Assembly: GCF_007992215.1 (NCBI RefSeq)
Contig: NZ_BJZV01000008.1
Span: 120,375 to 184,374 of the forward strand
Reading direction: 5' to 3'
DNA: 64,000 nt
Source of the DNA: Methylobacterium gnaphalii
GTDB lineage: Bacteria > Pseudomonadota > Alphaproteobacteria > Rhizobiales > Beijerinckiaceae
In this document: piece after piece, positions 37,350 through 45,930 of the stretch
Layout: every line of letters starts with the position of its first letter
Numbering within the stretch: position 1 is the stretch's first letter
The notes under the pieces: model-generated
Told to the model about the DNA's origin: nothing
Database searches by the model: none
The model's input: only the letters and a program-made list of their open reading frames with translations
Program-made: the position numbers and the translations under genes

Positions 37350-37539
37350 CGGTGCTGTCCAGTGATCGGCACCGCGCGTCAGTCGCGGCCGCAAGGCAGC
37401 ACTGATCCGTGCATTTCCTGCGCGAGGCTAGCGCAGAGACGTCACGCAATCGGCCTTTCCGCAGGACCGACCGCTTTGCGCCCCGCCGTCGGCCCACCTA
37501 TCTTCAAACCGACTGCCAAAGCCGAAGACGAGTACACCG

Positions 37540-39639
37540 ATGACTGCCGAAACCCTGCGCGCGACCCCTGCTGCCGCCGGGGGAACTTCTGCGGATTCCA
37601 ACCCCTTCGATGAGACGCAGTGGTCGACGCCCTATGGGCTCGCACCGTTCGAACAGATTGCGCCAGAGCATTTCGGGCCAGCTTTCGCGAGCGCTTTGAA
37701 GGCGCATCAGGCGGAGATCGCTGCAATCACCGTCGATCCGCGCGCGCCGAGCTTCGACAACACCGTCGCCGCCATGGAGCGTACTGGTGATCAACTCGAC
37801 CGCGTCGCAGCAACCTTCTTCAACCTCGCCGGCAGCCACACCAATCCGGCTCTGCAGGCGATAGAGCGCGAGGTCGGGCCCCAACTCGCACGCCATTCGA
37901 GCGCGATTCACCTCAATGCCGATCTCTGGGCACGGATCTCTCAGATCGATGCCGACGCCGAAGGCCTCGGCGCGGAGGAGCGGCGCGTGCTCGACCGCTA
38001 CCGCACTCGCTTCCGCCGCGCCGGCGCCGATCTCGGCCCGGAGGCTAAGGAGCGGATCGCCGAGATTGCGAGCCGCATGGCAGAGCTCGGCACGCGGTTC
38101 AGCCAGAACCTCCTGGCCGACGAGAGCCGTTACACGCTGCCACTCGACGGCGAGGATGATCTGGCTGGCCTGCCCCCCTTCCTGCGAGAGGCGGCTGCCG
38201 AGGCTGCGGCCGAGCGCGGCGGCGCGCATAGCCATGTCGTCACTCTGTCTCGGTCGTTGATCGAGCCCTTCCTGGTCTTCTCGACACGCCGCGACCTGCG
38301 CGAGCGGGCCTACCAAGCCTGGACCCGTCGCGGCGAAACTGGCGGCGAGACCGACAATCGCGCGATCATTACCGAGATCATCAAGCTGCGCGCCGAGCGG
38401 GCACGGCTGCTCGGCTTCGACAGCTTCGCTCACTTCAAGCTCGATGACACCATGGCCGGATCGCCGGACGCTGCCATGGACCTGCTGCGCGAGGTCTGGG
38501 CGCCGGCCCGGCAGCGCGCGTTGGACGAGCGCGATCGGCTGCAGGCCCTGGCGCAGGCCGAGGGCGGCAATTTTACGATCCAGGCGCATGACTGGCGCTA
38601 CTACGCGGAGAAGTTGAGGCGGGCCGAGCACGACCTCGACGAATCCGAGCTCAAACCGTACCTGCCGCTGGACGGCATGATCCAGGCGGCATTCGACACC
38701 GCCTCACGGCTGTTCGGACTGCGATTTGAGGAGGTGCACGACCTGCCGCGTTACCATCCGGACGTGCGGGCCTGGGCCGTGACGAACGCGGACGGATCGC
38801 CCATCGGACTCTTCCTCGGCGATTACTTCGCCCGCGCCTCGAAGCGCAGCGGCGCCTGGATGAGCGCCTTCCGCCGGCAGCAGCGGCTCTCCGGCGATGT
38901 GAAGCCGATCGTCGTCAACGTGATGAATTTCGCGAAGGCACCGCGTGGTGAGCCGACGCTGCTCTCCTTCGACGATGCGCGCACACTGTTCCACGAGTTC
39001 GGCCACGCCCTTCACGGGTTATTGTCGGATGTGACCTATCCGCTGCTCGCGGGCACCGCCGTCTCGGGTGACTTCGTCGAGTTGCCCTCGCAGCTCTACG
39101 AGCACTGGCTCGAACAGCCCGAGGTGCTGCGCCAGCATGCACGCCACTACCGCACCGGCGAGCCAATGCCGGAGGAATTGCTGAGGCGGCTGCTCGCCGC
39201 GCGCAGCTTCAACCAGGGCTTCGCCACGGTGGAATACACCTCGTCGGCCATCGTCGACATGACGCTGCATCTTTCGGCGGCCGGCGAGGACGGGCTCGAC
39301 GTGCTCGCCTTCGAGGCAGACGCTCTGCAGCGCATCGCGATGCCAGCGGAGATTTCTATGCGGCACCGCTCGCCGCATTTCGCGCATATCTTCTCGGGCG
39401 ATAGCTACGCAGCCGGCTACTACAGCTATCTCTGGTCGGAGGTGCTCGACGCCGACGCCTTCGATGCCTTCCGTGAGGCTGGCGACATCTTCGATCCGGA
39501 GACGGCGGGAAGGCTGCGCCGCTTCGTCTACGGCGCCGGCAACCTGCGTGATCCACGCGATGCGTACACGGCATTTCGTGGACGCCTACCGAGCACCGAG
39601 CCGCTTCTCAAGAAGCGAGGGTTGGTGCGGGCGGCCTAG
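37540..39639 (+). CDS. M3-family zinc oligopeptidase (Dcp/OpdA type)
   Basis: A 699-residue cytoplasmic metallopeptidase that cuts short peptides. The thimet signature is LFHEFGHALHGLLS, with zinc ligands H485 and H489, catalytic E486 and the third ligand Glu in DFVELPSQLYEHW about 27 residues later. Near the C-terminus SGDSYAAGYYSYLWSEVLDAD holds the substrate-binding Tyr/His-type loop. There is no signal peptide. Length and the YAAGYYSYLWSEVLDAD end fit peptidyl-dipeptidase Dcp or oligopeptidase A; I cannot separate these by eye. The gene appears monocistronic. Confidence 0.92.
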   Translation: MTAETLRATPAAAGGTSADSNPFDETQWSTPYGLAPFEQIAPEHFGPAFASALKAHQAEIAAITVDPRAPSFDNTVAAMERTGDQLDRVAATFFNLAGSHTNPALQAIEREVGPQLARHSSAIHLNADLWARISQIDADAEGLGAEERRVLDRYRTRFRRAGADLGPEAKERIAEIASRMAELGTRFSQNLLADESRYTLPLDGEDDLAGLPPFLREAAAEAAAERGGAHSHVVTLSRSLIEPFLVFSTRRDLRERAYQAWTRRGETGGETDNRAIITEIIKLRAERARLLGFDSFAHFKLDDTMAGSPDAAMDLLREVWAPARQRALDERDRLQALAQAEGGNFTIQAHDWRYYAEKLRRAEHDLDESELKPYLPLDGMIQAAFDTASRLFGLRFEEVHDLPRYHPDVRAWAVTNADGSPIGLFLGDYFARASKRSGAWMSAFRRQQRLSGDVKPIVVNVMNFAKAPRGEPTLLSFDDARTLFHEFGHALHGLLSDVTYPLLAGTAVSGDFVELPSQLYEHWLEQPEVLRQHARHYRTGEPMPEELLRRLLAARSFNQGFATVEYTSSAIVDMTLHLSAAGEDGLDVLAFEADALQRIAMPAEISMRHRSPHFAHIFSGDSYAAGYYSYLWSEVLDADAFDAFREAGDIFDPETAGRLRRFVYGAGNLRDPRDAYTAFRGRLPSTEPLLKKRGLVRAA

Positions 39640-39654
39640 GGTTGGCGCGGCATC

Positions 39655-39822
39655 AGCTCATCGCGGTCACCCCAGAGCTCGCCGTAAGCCGGAACCCTGG
39701 ATCGACAGGCACCGATCTCACCATTCTGGTGCGCCTGCCGGATCTGGATCGGCCGCCTGCGACCCACCCCTTCGGGTCCGAGCGTCTCTGCTCGCCCCCG
39801 AAATGACGATGGAGGGTCGGTA
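39655..39822. repeat. Decayed dispersed repeat downstream of the M3 peptidase gene
   Basis: About 170 bp with repeat-like composition. The right part, GCTCGCCCCCGAAATGACGATGG (39791-39813, not written further), is a degenerate inverse of the left part starting TCATCGCGGTCACCCC near 39659. The inverse of the right end (CGTCATTTCGGGGGC) resembles the GTCATTCCGGGGC ends at 49695. It lies in a 243-bp gap without genes. Confidence 0.5.
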
Positions 39823-39882
39823 ACCCTTCAGTAAACAAACGTGCTTAACGAATGCTTCCTGAGACAATCAGGATGCTGGGCC

Positions 39883-40731
39883 ATGACGGGATCGGTCGAA
39901 AACGCGAAAGACATCGCGAAGGTCGAAGCCAAGACCGCTGACGCGACCAAGTTTTCGCCTGCGGATCTTCTCAAGAAGGCTGTGAGCGGAAAGCCCGAGG
40001 CAGGGTCTGCGGCTGCTACGGGCTCGCCCGCAACGTCCGCGAAGCGCTGGGCATGGCCCGCCGTCGACGGCCGGCTTGCCGCCGTCGCGACGGTGGCGCT
40101 GGTGGTTGGCACCACGTTCGGTCTGATCGCAGCCCCCCGCGAGCGATCGGGTGATGCACTGGGTCGGATCGAGGCCGCGCTGGACACCAACCGTTCAGAG
40201 GCAACTCGCCTGAAAGCCGAGATTGCTCACCTCTCAACGGCGCTCGGGTCCCTGCGCGAGACGACGAGTGCCGCGCGCACGGACATCAAGACCATTGCAC
40301 CAAGTCTCGGCGATCGCGTCGCGCGCCTGGAGCAGGGCCTCGATAAAAAGTTCGCCGCCCTGAGTGAACGCGTTGCCCGCGCTGAGCGGGAACAAGCTGC
40401 GCCGGTTGCTGCTGTCGAAAAGCGTCCCGCCGCCCCCGTTGCCGCCCAGCCGACGACGAGCCCGGCGTCTGCAGCTTCGACCCCAAGGTCCGAGCCGACA
40501 CAGACCGGAAGCATCGCGGATACGAAGCCCAAGCAGGAAACCGTGGAAGCCTGGGCATTGCGCGACGTCTACGACGGCGTCGCCATGCTTGAAGACCGCA
40601 AGCGCCGCCTACTCGAAGTCGCCCGCGGCGACACGGTGCCGGGGGTCGGGCGCGTCGAGGCGATCGAACGGCGCGGTCGCGTTTGGGTAGTCGTGACGAA
40701 GCAGGGTGTGATCACCCCGCAGACCTGGTGA
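39883..40731 (+). CDS. Hypothetical inner-membrane protein with coiled coil
   Basis: A 282-residue protein, not recognised as a named family. A polar Ala-rich cytoplasmic region is followed by one membrane helix (LAAVATVALVVGTTFGLIAA, about residues 65-85). A coiled-coil stretch comes next (about 95-180: EAALDTNRSEATRLKAEIAH and similar), then a Pro/Ala/Thr-rich linker. A conserved C-terminal block contains VEAWALRDVYDGVAMLEDRK and VARGDTVPGVGRVEAIERRG, which resembles a small beta-rich domain seen at the end of many alphaproteobacterial membrane proteins. ATG 39883 has CAGGA upstream. The topology suggests an envelope or periplasmic scaffold role, unproven. Confidence 0.7.
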   Translation: MTGSVENAKDIAKVEAKTADATKFSPADLLKKAVSGKPEAGSAAATGSPATSAKRWAWPAVDGRLAAVATVALVVGTTFGLIAAPRERSGDALGRIEAALDTNRSEATRLKAEIAHLSTALGSLRETTSAARTDIKTIAPSLGDRVARLEQGLDKKFAALSERVARAEREQAAPVAAVEKRPAAPVAAQPTTSPASAASTPRSEPTQTGSIADTKPKQETVEAWALRDVYDGVAMLEDRKRRLLEVARGDTVPGVGRVEAIERRGRVWVVVTKQGVITPQTW

Positions 40732-40735
40732 GAAA

Positions 40736-40951
40736 TCAGGCGATGTGATCGGCCGGCTGTGCCGAGCCGCGCTCGGACTCAATGGTAGCAACCGCTTTCA
40801 TCGCCTCGAAGAGCGATCCGGCACAGGCTATGCGCTCCATTCCACGCGCTCGCGCCTCTGCTTTTGCCTCGGGTGTCGCGTAGAGCACGGAAGCCAGCAG
40901 GGCCGATCCGTCGAAGGCGTTGTCACGAGTCTCAGTGTCGAACAGCGGCAT
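40736..40951 (-). CDS. Small hypothetical protein (71 aa)
   Basis: A 71-residue protein starting MPLFDTETRDNAFDGSALLA and ending SAQPADHIA, with a helical Ala/Glu/Arg-rich middle (TPEAKAEARARGMERIACAG). GGGAGG lies five bases before the ATG at 40949-40951, which supports real translation. No family is recognised; there is no membrane segment. Its stop is 5 bp from the stop of the convergent coiled-coil protein gene. Confidence 0.6.
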   Translation of the reverse strand: MPLFDTETRDNAFDGSALLASVLYATPEAKAEARARGMERIACAGSLFEAMKAVATIESERGSAQPADHIA

Positions 40952-41563
40952 CGTCGCCTCCCGACCGCGAGGGTCGAGCCAGTCCGGCCGTCGGGCATAA
41001 AGCTCGGCCGTACGGTTAAAACGGGGATTCTGCGAATAAAGTTCCGCGAAGCTCTCAGTCTTAACCGTAATTTCACTACTGCATCGCGGCGGGAGATTTT
41101 GCGGTGCGAATTCGCACTTCAACGTCGCGGACAAGATCAAGCCGATCGAGGCGCAATCTTTCCTAAGATGTTCCCCGCATAGCCTTCGAACGATGTCGGG
41201 CCAGCAAATAGCTTTCCCCATGGGGTCGCTAGTAACGTCACGCCCGCGCGGGTAGGGTTTTGGTGGAGTGGATCTGGAGATCCGGGGCGCCGAAGGCGCA
41301 TTTGGTAACCTGCGCCGTCGGAACCGGCACGATCCGCCCAATTTCGCTGGCGGGCGTGAACCGCGCGTTGCGCGAGCTGGCGTTGTGGCAGATCCAGAGG
41401 TGCTCCTGGGCATCCGGCGTCAACCCGTTGGGTCGGCCCGCGGATGTGTCCGTGCACCCGGCTTTAGGCCTTCCTTCACCAATCCCGACGAATGATATTG
41501 TGCTGGATGATGCTGCCTCAGGCAGGTCTCCAGCCTGTCGAGACCAGCGAGAACCCCCGCATC
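40952..41563. other. Gene-poor intergenic region
   Basis: About 610 bp without an intact gene. From 40952 to 41230 the sequence is less GC-rich (for example TTACGGTTAA-type stretches near 41060) and may hold the promoter of the 71-aa gene. From 41238 to 41423 it carries a gene remnant listed separately. From 41424 to 41563 nothing further is recognised. Confidence 0.5.
41238..41423 (-). pseudogene. Remnant of an SMP-30/gluconolactonase family gene
   Basis: In the minus-strand frame the codons have strong third-position G/C and encode DAQEHLWICHNASSRNARF, then SEIGRIVPVPTAQVTKCAFG and GAPDLQIHSTKTLPARA. The LWICHxxxSRxxRFxPxGEIxRxVPVPTAQVTKCAFGGPDL pattern is the C-terminal blade of SMP-30/gluconolactonase proteins. 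Only about 60 of roughly 290 residues remain, and the rest of the gene is not found upstream. So it is a decayed fragment. Confidence 0.65.
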
Positions 41564-42109
41564 ATGCGTCGTGTCCCGAGCCCATTCGAGCGAGGCGTGC
41601 GCGTCGGCCGTCGCCTGTTTGCAGGCGGTCTCATGCTGATTGCCGGCTTCCCGGCAACAGGCGCGAGCCAAGCGGCCGGCGGCCTGTCCGATTCCGACGT
41701 CATCTCAGTCATCGTCGACAATGCCAAGGTCATTCGACTGCCGGAGCAGACCGCAACCGTAATCGTCGGTAATCCGGCCATCGCCGACGTGACCTCACGG
41801 CCTGGCGGCGTGGTGATCCTCACCGGCAAGGGCCTGGGCATCACGAACCTGATTGCACTCGATGCGAAGGGAACGCTGATCACTGAAGCGTCCATCACCG
41901 TCCAAGCATCAACGGCGACGATTGTCACCGTTCAGCGCGGCGCCAATGACCGCAACTCGTATACATGCGCGCCACGATGCCAGCCGACGGCTCAACTCGG
42001 TGACGGCAAGGATTGGTTCAGTGAAATGAACAGTCAGTCTGAGAGGCGCCGCACCGCCGCGTCGAGCGCCGCAAACGGTCAGACGGATCCGACGCTGCCG
42101 AGTAAATGA
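41564..42109 (+). CDS. Orphan pilus-secretin N-terminal domain protein (CpaC-N-like)
   Basis: A 181-residue exported protein with a signal-like region (RRLFAGGLMLIAGFPATGASQA). The mature part VIVDNAKVIRLPEQTATVIV, GNPAIADVTSRPGGVVILTG and KGLGITNLIALDAKGTLI is the T2SS/T3SS pilus N-terminal domain (BON-like) found at the start of CpaC/RcpA secretins. The secretin barrel is missing and the end is Ser/Ala/Thr-rich. Stand-alone copies occur in Hyphomicrobiales, so it may be a real small periplasmic protein; a role with pili is not certain. ATG 41564 fits the signal peptide. Confidence 0.77.
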   Translation: MRRVPSPFERGVRVGRRLFAGGLMLIAGFPATGASQAAGGLSDSDVISVIVDNAKVIRLPEQTATVIVGNPAIADVTSRPGGVVILTGKGLGITNLIALDAKGTLITEASITVQASTATIVTVQRGANDRNSYTCAPRCQPTAQLGDGKDWFSEMNSQSERRRTAASSAANGQTDPTLPSK

Positions 42110-42136
42110 TCGGCTCGGCAGCGGCGTTCCAGGAGA

Positions 42137-43639
42137 TCAGATCGACTGGTTGTAAGCTCCGACGCCCTCGTTCTCGCGCAGGATGCCGTCGACGGCCTTG
42201 AACATCTCGTGCAGCCGGGCCTCTGAGACCGGACTCTCAATCACCACTACCAACTCCGGCTTGTTGGATGAGGCGCGCACCAAGCCCCAGGTGCCGTCCT
42301 CCGTAGAGACGCGCACACCGTTGACCGTGACCAGATCGGTGATCTTCGCGCCGCCGACCGGCTCGCCGGCCTCCTTCATCGTCTGGAAGCGCTGGGTCAC
42401 CTTCTCGACGACACCATACTTCACCTCGTCGTCGCAATGCGGCGACATCGTCGGTGAACCCCAGGTCTTCGGCAGTGCCCGGTAGAGGTCAGCCATAGAC
42501 TTATCGGGGTTGCGGTCGAGCATCTCAATGACCGCGATCGCCGTAAGCAGGCCATCGTCATAGCCGCGGCCGATCGGCTCGTTGAAGAAGAAGTGTCCCG
42601 ACTTCTCGAAGCCTGCGAGAGCGCCGAGTTCGTTCACGCGGCGCTTGATGTAGGAGTGGCCGGTCTTCCAGTAATCGGCCTTCACAGCCTGCTGCTGCAG
42701 TTCAGGGTCGGTGTTGTAGAGGCCGGTCGACTTCACATCGACGACGAAGGTCGCGCCGGGGTGAAGTTTCGAAAGGTCGCGGGCGAGCATCACGCCGATC
42801 TTATCGGCGAAGATCTCCTCGCCCTCGTTGTCGACGACACCGCAGCGGTCGCCGTCACCGTCGAAGCCGAGGCCAACATCGGCGCCATGCTCCTTCACCG
42901 CATGCGCGATAGCATGGAGCATCTCCATGTCCTCGGGGTTCGGGTTATAGCGTGGGAACGTGTAGTCGGGCGTCACATCGAGCGGCACGACCTCGACGCC
43001 AAGCGATTCCAGCAGCCGCGGCGCGAAGGCGCCGGCCGTGCCGTTGCCGCAGGCGGCAACGACCTTGAGCTTGCGGGTGATCGGCTTGGCGCGAGACTTG
43101 AGATCGGCGAGGTAGGTGTCGAGGAAGCCTTCGACGAACTCGTACGAGCCGCCGTCGCGGTACTGGAAGGTGCCGCCAGTGACGATCTCCTTCAGCCGGC
43201 CCATCTCCTCGGGCCCGAAGGTCATCGGGCGGTTGGCGCCCATTTTCACGCCGGTCCAACCGTTGTCGTTGTGCGAGGCGGTGACCATCGCAACACAGGG
43301 ACAGTCGAGGGCGAACTGACCGAAATAAGCCATTGGCGAAAGCGCGAGGCCGACATCCTTCACCCGAAGGCCTGCCGCCTGCATACCGGCGATCAGCGCG
43401 AGCTTGATCGAGGAGGAGTAGGAGCGGAAATCGTGGCCCGTCACGATGTCGGGCCGTACGCCCATCTCGTGCACCAGCGTGCCGATGCCCAGGCCGAGCG
43501 CCTGGACGCCCATCAGGTTGATCTCTTTCGGGAAGAGCCAGCGCGCGTCGTACTCGCGGAAGCCCGTCGGCTTCACCAACGGGAGTTGTTCGAACTCGAA
43601 GGTGTTCGGCGTGAGCGCGGCGTGCGGTTTGGGAAACAT
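42137..43639 (-). CDS. Phosphomannomutase/phosphoglucomutase (alpha-D-phosphohexomutase)
   Basis: A 500-residue enzyme that interconverts hexose 6- and 1-phosphates through a phosphoserine, feeding sugar nucleotide and exopolysaccharide synthesis. The catalytic serine is S122 in MVTASHNDNGWTGVKMG. The Mg site is GLGFDGDGDRCGVVD (D260, D262, D264), the sugar-binding loop GFEKSGHFFFNEP and the C-terminal phosphate-binding RASSNKPELVVVIE. It is in the AlgC/ManB subgroup. ATG is at 43637-43639. It appears to be transcribed alone. Confidence 0.93.
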   Translation of the reverse strand: MFPKPHAALTPNTFEFEQLPLVKPTGFREYDARWLFPKEINLMGVQALGLGIGTLVHEMGVRPDIVTGHDFRSYSSSIKLALIAGMQAAGLRVKDVGLALSPMAYFGQFALDCPCVAMVTASHNDNGWTGVKMGANRPMTFGPEEMGRLKEIVTGGTFQYRDGGSYEFVEGFLDTYLADLKSRAKPITRKLKVVAACGNGTAGAFAPRLLESLGVEVVPLDVTPDYTFPRYNPNPEDMEMLHAIAHAVKEHGADVGLGFDGDGDRCGVVDNEGEEIFADKIGVMLARDLSKLHPGATFVVDVKSTGLYNTDPELQQQAVKADYWKTGHSYIKRRVNELGALAGFEKSGHFFFNEPIGRGYDDGLLTAIAVIEMLDRNPDKSMADLYRALPKTWGSPTMSPHCDDEVKYGVVEKVTQRFQTMKEAGEPVGGAKITDLVTVNGVRVSTEDGTWGLVRASSNKPELVVVIESPVSEARLHEMFKAVDGILRENEGVGAYNQSI

Positions 43640-43787
43640 CGCTGGCCTTTATCGAAGCAATCTGGTCGCGGGCGTCATTGCACTTAGAGAGGGGGGCCAG
43701 CAAGGGAAGGCAACGAGCGTTGCCGTTTCCTCTGGAAAATTCGGTTGAGTGCGGGCGGATGCGGGCCAAACCGCCATCGGAGGTACG

Positions 43788-43817
43788 AAAAAGGCCGCCG
43801 GATTTCTCCAGCGGCCT
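43788..43817 (-). terminator. Rho-independent terminator of the 82-aa secreted protein gene
   Basis: The stem AGGCCGC (43792-43798) pairs with GCGGCCT (43811-43817), extended by GGA/TCC across one C-A mismatch to a TTTC loop. On the minus strand the stem is followed by TTTTTCG. It lies 26 bp past the stop codon of the small secreted protein gene. It is among the clearest terminators in the window. Confidence 0.88.
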
Positions 43818-43842
43818 CGATCTCGCGTCGATTGCGGTACGA

Positions 43843-44091
43843 CTATTTCTTACCGTCTTTCTTGTCTTCTCCCGTAGCCTTCGCAGAGGCTGCGCCGCCC
43901 GCAGGTGCGGTCGTAGCGGTAGCGTCGCCCTCACGCTTCTCGTATCCGGCGGCGTTTGGCGGGCCCTTCATCTTGCCGTCTTCGGCTTTCATCGCCGGCG
44001 CTCCCGTGCTCGGCTGTGTGGCCTTGTCCTCAGCTGATGCAGCGCCCATCAAGGCAAGGAAAGTCACGACGGCGAGAGAGATCCGTTTCAT
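43843..44091 (-). CDS. Small secreted Ala/Lys-rich protein (82 aa)
   Basis: An 82-residue exported protein, signal peptide MKRISLAVVTFLALMGAASA, mature part low in complexity (GAPAMKAEDGKMKGPPNAAG, then GDATATTAPAGGAASAKATG and a DKKDGKK end). AGGAGG lies 6 bases before the ATG at 44089-44091, and a strong terminator follows, so it is a real, probably well-expressed monocistronic gene. No family is recognised with confidence; a similar type of small secreted protein with GMK..PNAAGY is seen in Hyphomicrobiales. Confidence 0.8.
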   Translation of the reverse strand: MKRISLAVVTFLALMGAASAEDKATQPSTGAPAMKAEDGKMKGPPNAAGYEKREGDATATTAPAGGAASAKATGEDKKDGKK

Positions 44092-44462
44092 GGTGTTCCT
44101 CCTTTAATTTGGGCGAAAAACGCAAGTCGAACACCTGATGTTCCCCGCGAATTGCGCGAGGAAGTGTCGATACTGATTCCTCTTGTTGTCTCATCAAATC
44201 CTGGCGCGTCCGAACTGAGCCATGAATCGGTAGAGATGCTTTCACAGCCATTGGGAGGTGGCACAGGCCAGGATCTGTATACTGGGGCGCGTCGCAATCC
44301 GATGGCGGCAGCCGCAGATTGCCATTTAAGGCCGCTGGCTGTATGGGCACAGCCGCGCCCTCCGACACCCTTGGAGGCAGGGGCGTACCGGGTTCGAGTT
44401 CGGGCCGTCCGCTTCGGGCGGCCTTTGTCGTTCCCGATCATGCAATCGAAAAGGATCACGCC
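44092..44462. promoter_or_regulatory. rplY leader region
   Basis: About 371 bp without a gene. A weak promoter-like pair, TTGCCA (44319-44324), 17-bp gap, TATGGG (44342-44347), lies 115 bp before the rplY start. Between them a hairpin GGCCGTCC...GGGCGGCC (44403-44423, 8-bp stem with one G-T pair, 5-base loop) is followed by TTTGTCGTTCC, which looks like an attenuator or 5'-UTR control element. I do not recognise a known riboswitch. A long leader before a ribosomal protein gene suggests autogenous control, inference only. Confidence 0.45.
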
Positions 44463-45152
44463 ATGAGCGCAGTAAAGCCGCTTGAGGCCGTGGCACGCGA
44501 CCGGGCCGGCAAGGGGGCCGCCCGGGCCGTTCGTCGCCAAGGCCAAGTGCCCGCCGTCATCTACGGTGGAGGCCAAGCCCCGCAGTCGATCGCCATCGAC
44601 CTCGTCCGCACCCGCACCCTGATCTATGCCGGTGGTTTCAAGACTACCGTGTTCGAGATCAACGCCGACGGCAAGAAGACCCGCGCGATCCCGCGCGACT
44701 TCCAGCTGGACCCGGTGAGTGGCGTTCCGCTGCACGTCGACTTCCTGCGCGTCGTCGCGGGCCAGACTGTGACCGTCGCGGTTCCGTTGCACTTCGTCCA
44801 CGAAGAGGCAGCTCCCGGCATCAAGAAGGCTGGCGGCACGCTCAACATCGTGCACCACACCCTCGAGCTCGACGTCGCCCCCGACCAGATCCCGGACGCG
44901 ATCGAGGTTGATCTCACCGGTCGCGAGGTTGGCGACGTGATCCATGTCTCCGACATCAAGATCCCCGCCGGCACCTACACGGGTGATGCGGGCGAGCCGG
45001 TCGCCAACATCGTGCCGCCGACGGTTCTCGGTGCCGACATCGAGGCCGAGGAAGCTGCTCTGGCCGAGTCTCAGTCTGCAGGGGCCGCCGACGAGAAGGG
45101 CGAGGCCGACGCCGGCGAGTCCAAGGACGAAGAGAAGTCCGACAAGGAGTGA
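44463..45152 (+). CDS. rplY: 50S ribosomal protein L25/general stress protein Ctc
   Basis: L25 binds 5S rRNA in the 50S subunit. The 229-residue protein is the long CTC form: an N-terminal L25 domain (RDRAGKGAARAVRRQGQVPAVIYGGG, in pieces; SGVPLHVDFLRV) and a C-terminal TL5-like beta domain (PLHFVHEEAAPGIKKAGGTLN, in part; IEVDLTGREVGDVIHVSDI). An acidic Glu/Asp/Lys-rich tail closes it. ATG is at 44463. It heads the conserved rplY-pth-ychF set, with a terminator-like stem after it. Confidence 0.96.
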   Translation: MSAVKPLEAVARDRAGKGAARAVRRQGQVPAVIYGGGQAPQSIAIDLVRTRTLIYAGGFKTTVFEINADGKKTRAIPRDFQLDPVSGVPLHVDFLRVVAGQTVTVAVPLHFVHEEAAPGIKKAGGTLNIVHHTLELDVAPDQIPDAIEVDLTGREVGDVIHVSDIKIPAGTYTGDAGEPVANIVPPTVLGADIEAEEAALAESQSAGAADEKGEADAGESKDEEKSDKE

Positions 45153-45195
45153 TCGGTCGGGGCTGGCAGCCCCTTCCGTCTCCTTCGTCGCAATC

Positions 45196-45228
45196 GGCTC
45201 CGGCTCCTATGGCTGGGGCCTTTTCTTT
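45196..45228 (+). terminator. Terminator-like hairpin between rplY and pth
   Basis: The stem GGCTCCGGC (45196-45204) pairs with GCTGGGGCC (45212-45220), allowing two G-T pairs, with a 7-base loop, then TTTTCTTT. It may fully or partly end the rplY transcript, reducing read-through to pth. Confidence 0.7.
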
Positions 45229-45245
45229 ATCTCGACGGGGCAGCC

Positions 45246-45866
45246 ATGCGGCTCATCGTTGGCTTAGGCAATCCGGGCACCCGCTACGCGAAGAACCGGC
45301 ACAATATCGGCTTCATGGCGGTTGACGAGATCGCCCGCGTCCACCGCGCCAGCCCATTCCGGCGTCGCTTCCAGGGGGAGGCGGCGGAGGTGGTCCTCGG
45401 CACCGAGCGCGCGATCCTGCTCAAGCCGCAGACTTTCATGAATGAATCCGGCCGCTCGGTCGGCGAGGCCCAGCGCTTCTATAAGGTCGCGCTCGAGGAC
45501 GTCATCGTGCTCCACGACGAGCTCGACCTCGCTCCCGCCAAGCTGCGCGTGAAGAAGGGCGGCGGCAATGCCGGCCATAACGGTCTGCGCTCGATTACGG
45601 CCTGCTGCGGGAACGAGTATCGCCGGGTGCGCCTCGGCATCGGCCATCCCGGCGACAAGGCGCTGGTGCACGCCTTCGTGCTCAACGATTTCGGCAAGTC
45701 CGAGGAGCCGTGGGTGGAAGACCTCTGTCGCGCAGTCGCCGACAACGCCCCGCTCGTCGCAGCCGGCGAGAACGAGAGCTTTCAGAACAAGGTCCACCTC
45801 GCCATGGTCGGCCGCGGCTGGGCCGACGTGAAGCCGCCGGGCAAGGATACCAGGACGCAGGGTTGA
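45246..45866 (+). CDS. pth: Peptidyl-tRNA hydrolase
   Basis: Pth releases tRNA from stalled peptidyl-tRNA. The 206-residue protein has the family motifs [21 protein letters not shown] (in part, with N10 and catalytic H19), [45 protein letters not shown] (in pieces, with D91) and [18 protein letters not shown] 45246 follows rplY by 93 bp; ychF follows by 64 bp. Confidence 0.96.
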   Translation: MRLIVGLGNPGTRYAKNRHNIGFMAVDEIARVHRASPFRRRFQGEAAEVVLGTERAILLKPQTFMNESGRSVGEAQRFYKVALEDVIVLHDELDLAPAKLRVKKGGGNAGHNGLRSITACCGNEYRRVRLGIGHPGDKALVHAFVLNDFGKSEEPWVEDLCRAVADNAPLVAAGENESFQNKVHLAMVGRGWADVKPPGKDTRTQG

Positions 45867-45930
45867 CCTCTCGTCTCAAAGAACGTTTTCGAGCAGCCGA
45901 TACGGCGCTCGCTGCAGGAACAGGTGATCC

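Noticed and set aside
42593..43687. A 364-residue plus-strand open frame opposite the phosphohexomutase gene
   Set aside because: Antisense to catalytic motifs of the mutase, no motif of its own.
44380..44425. tRNA-like GGTTCGAGTT sequence in the rplY leader
   Set aside because: No acceptor stem, D-arm or anticodon arm can be drawn around it; it is next to a GC hairpin instead.
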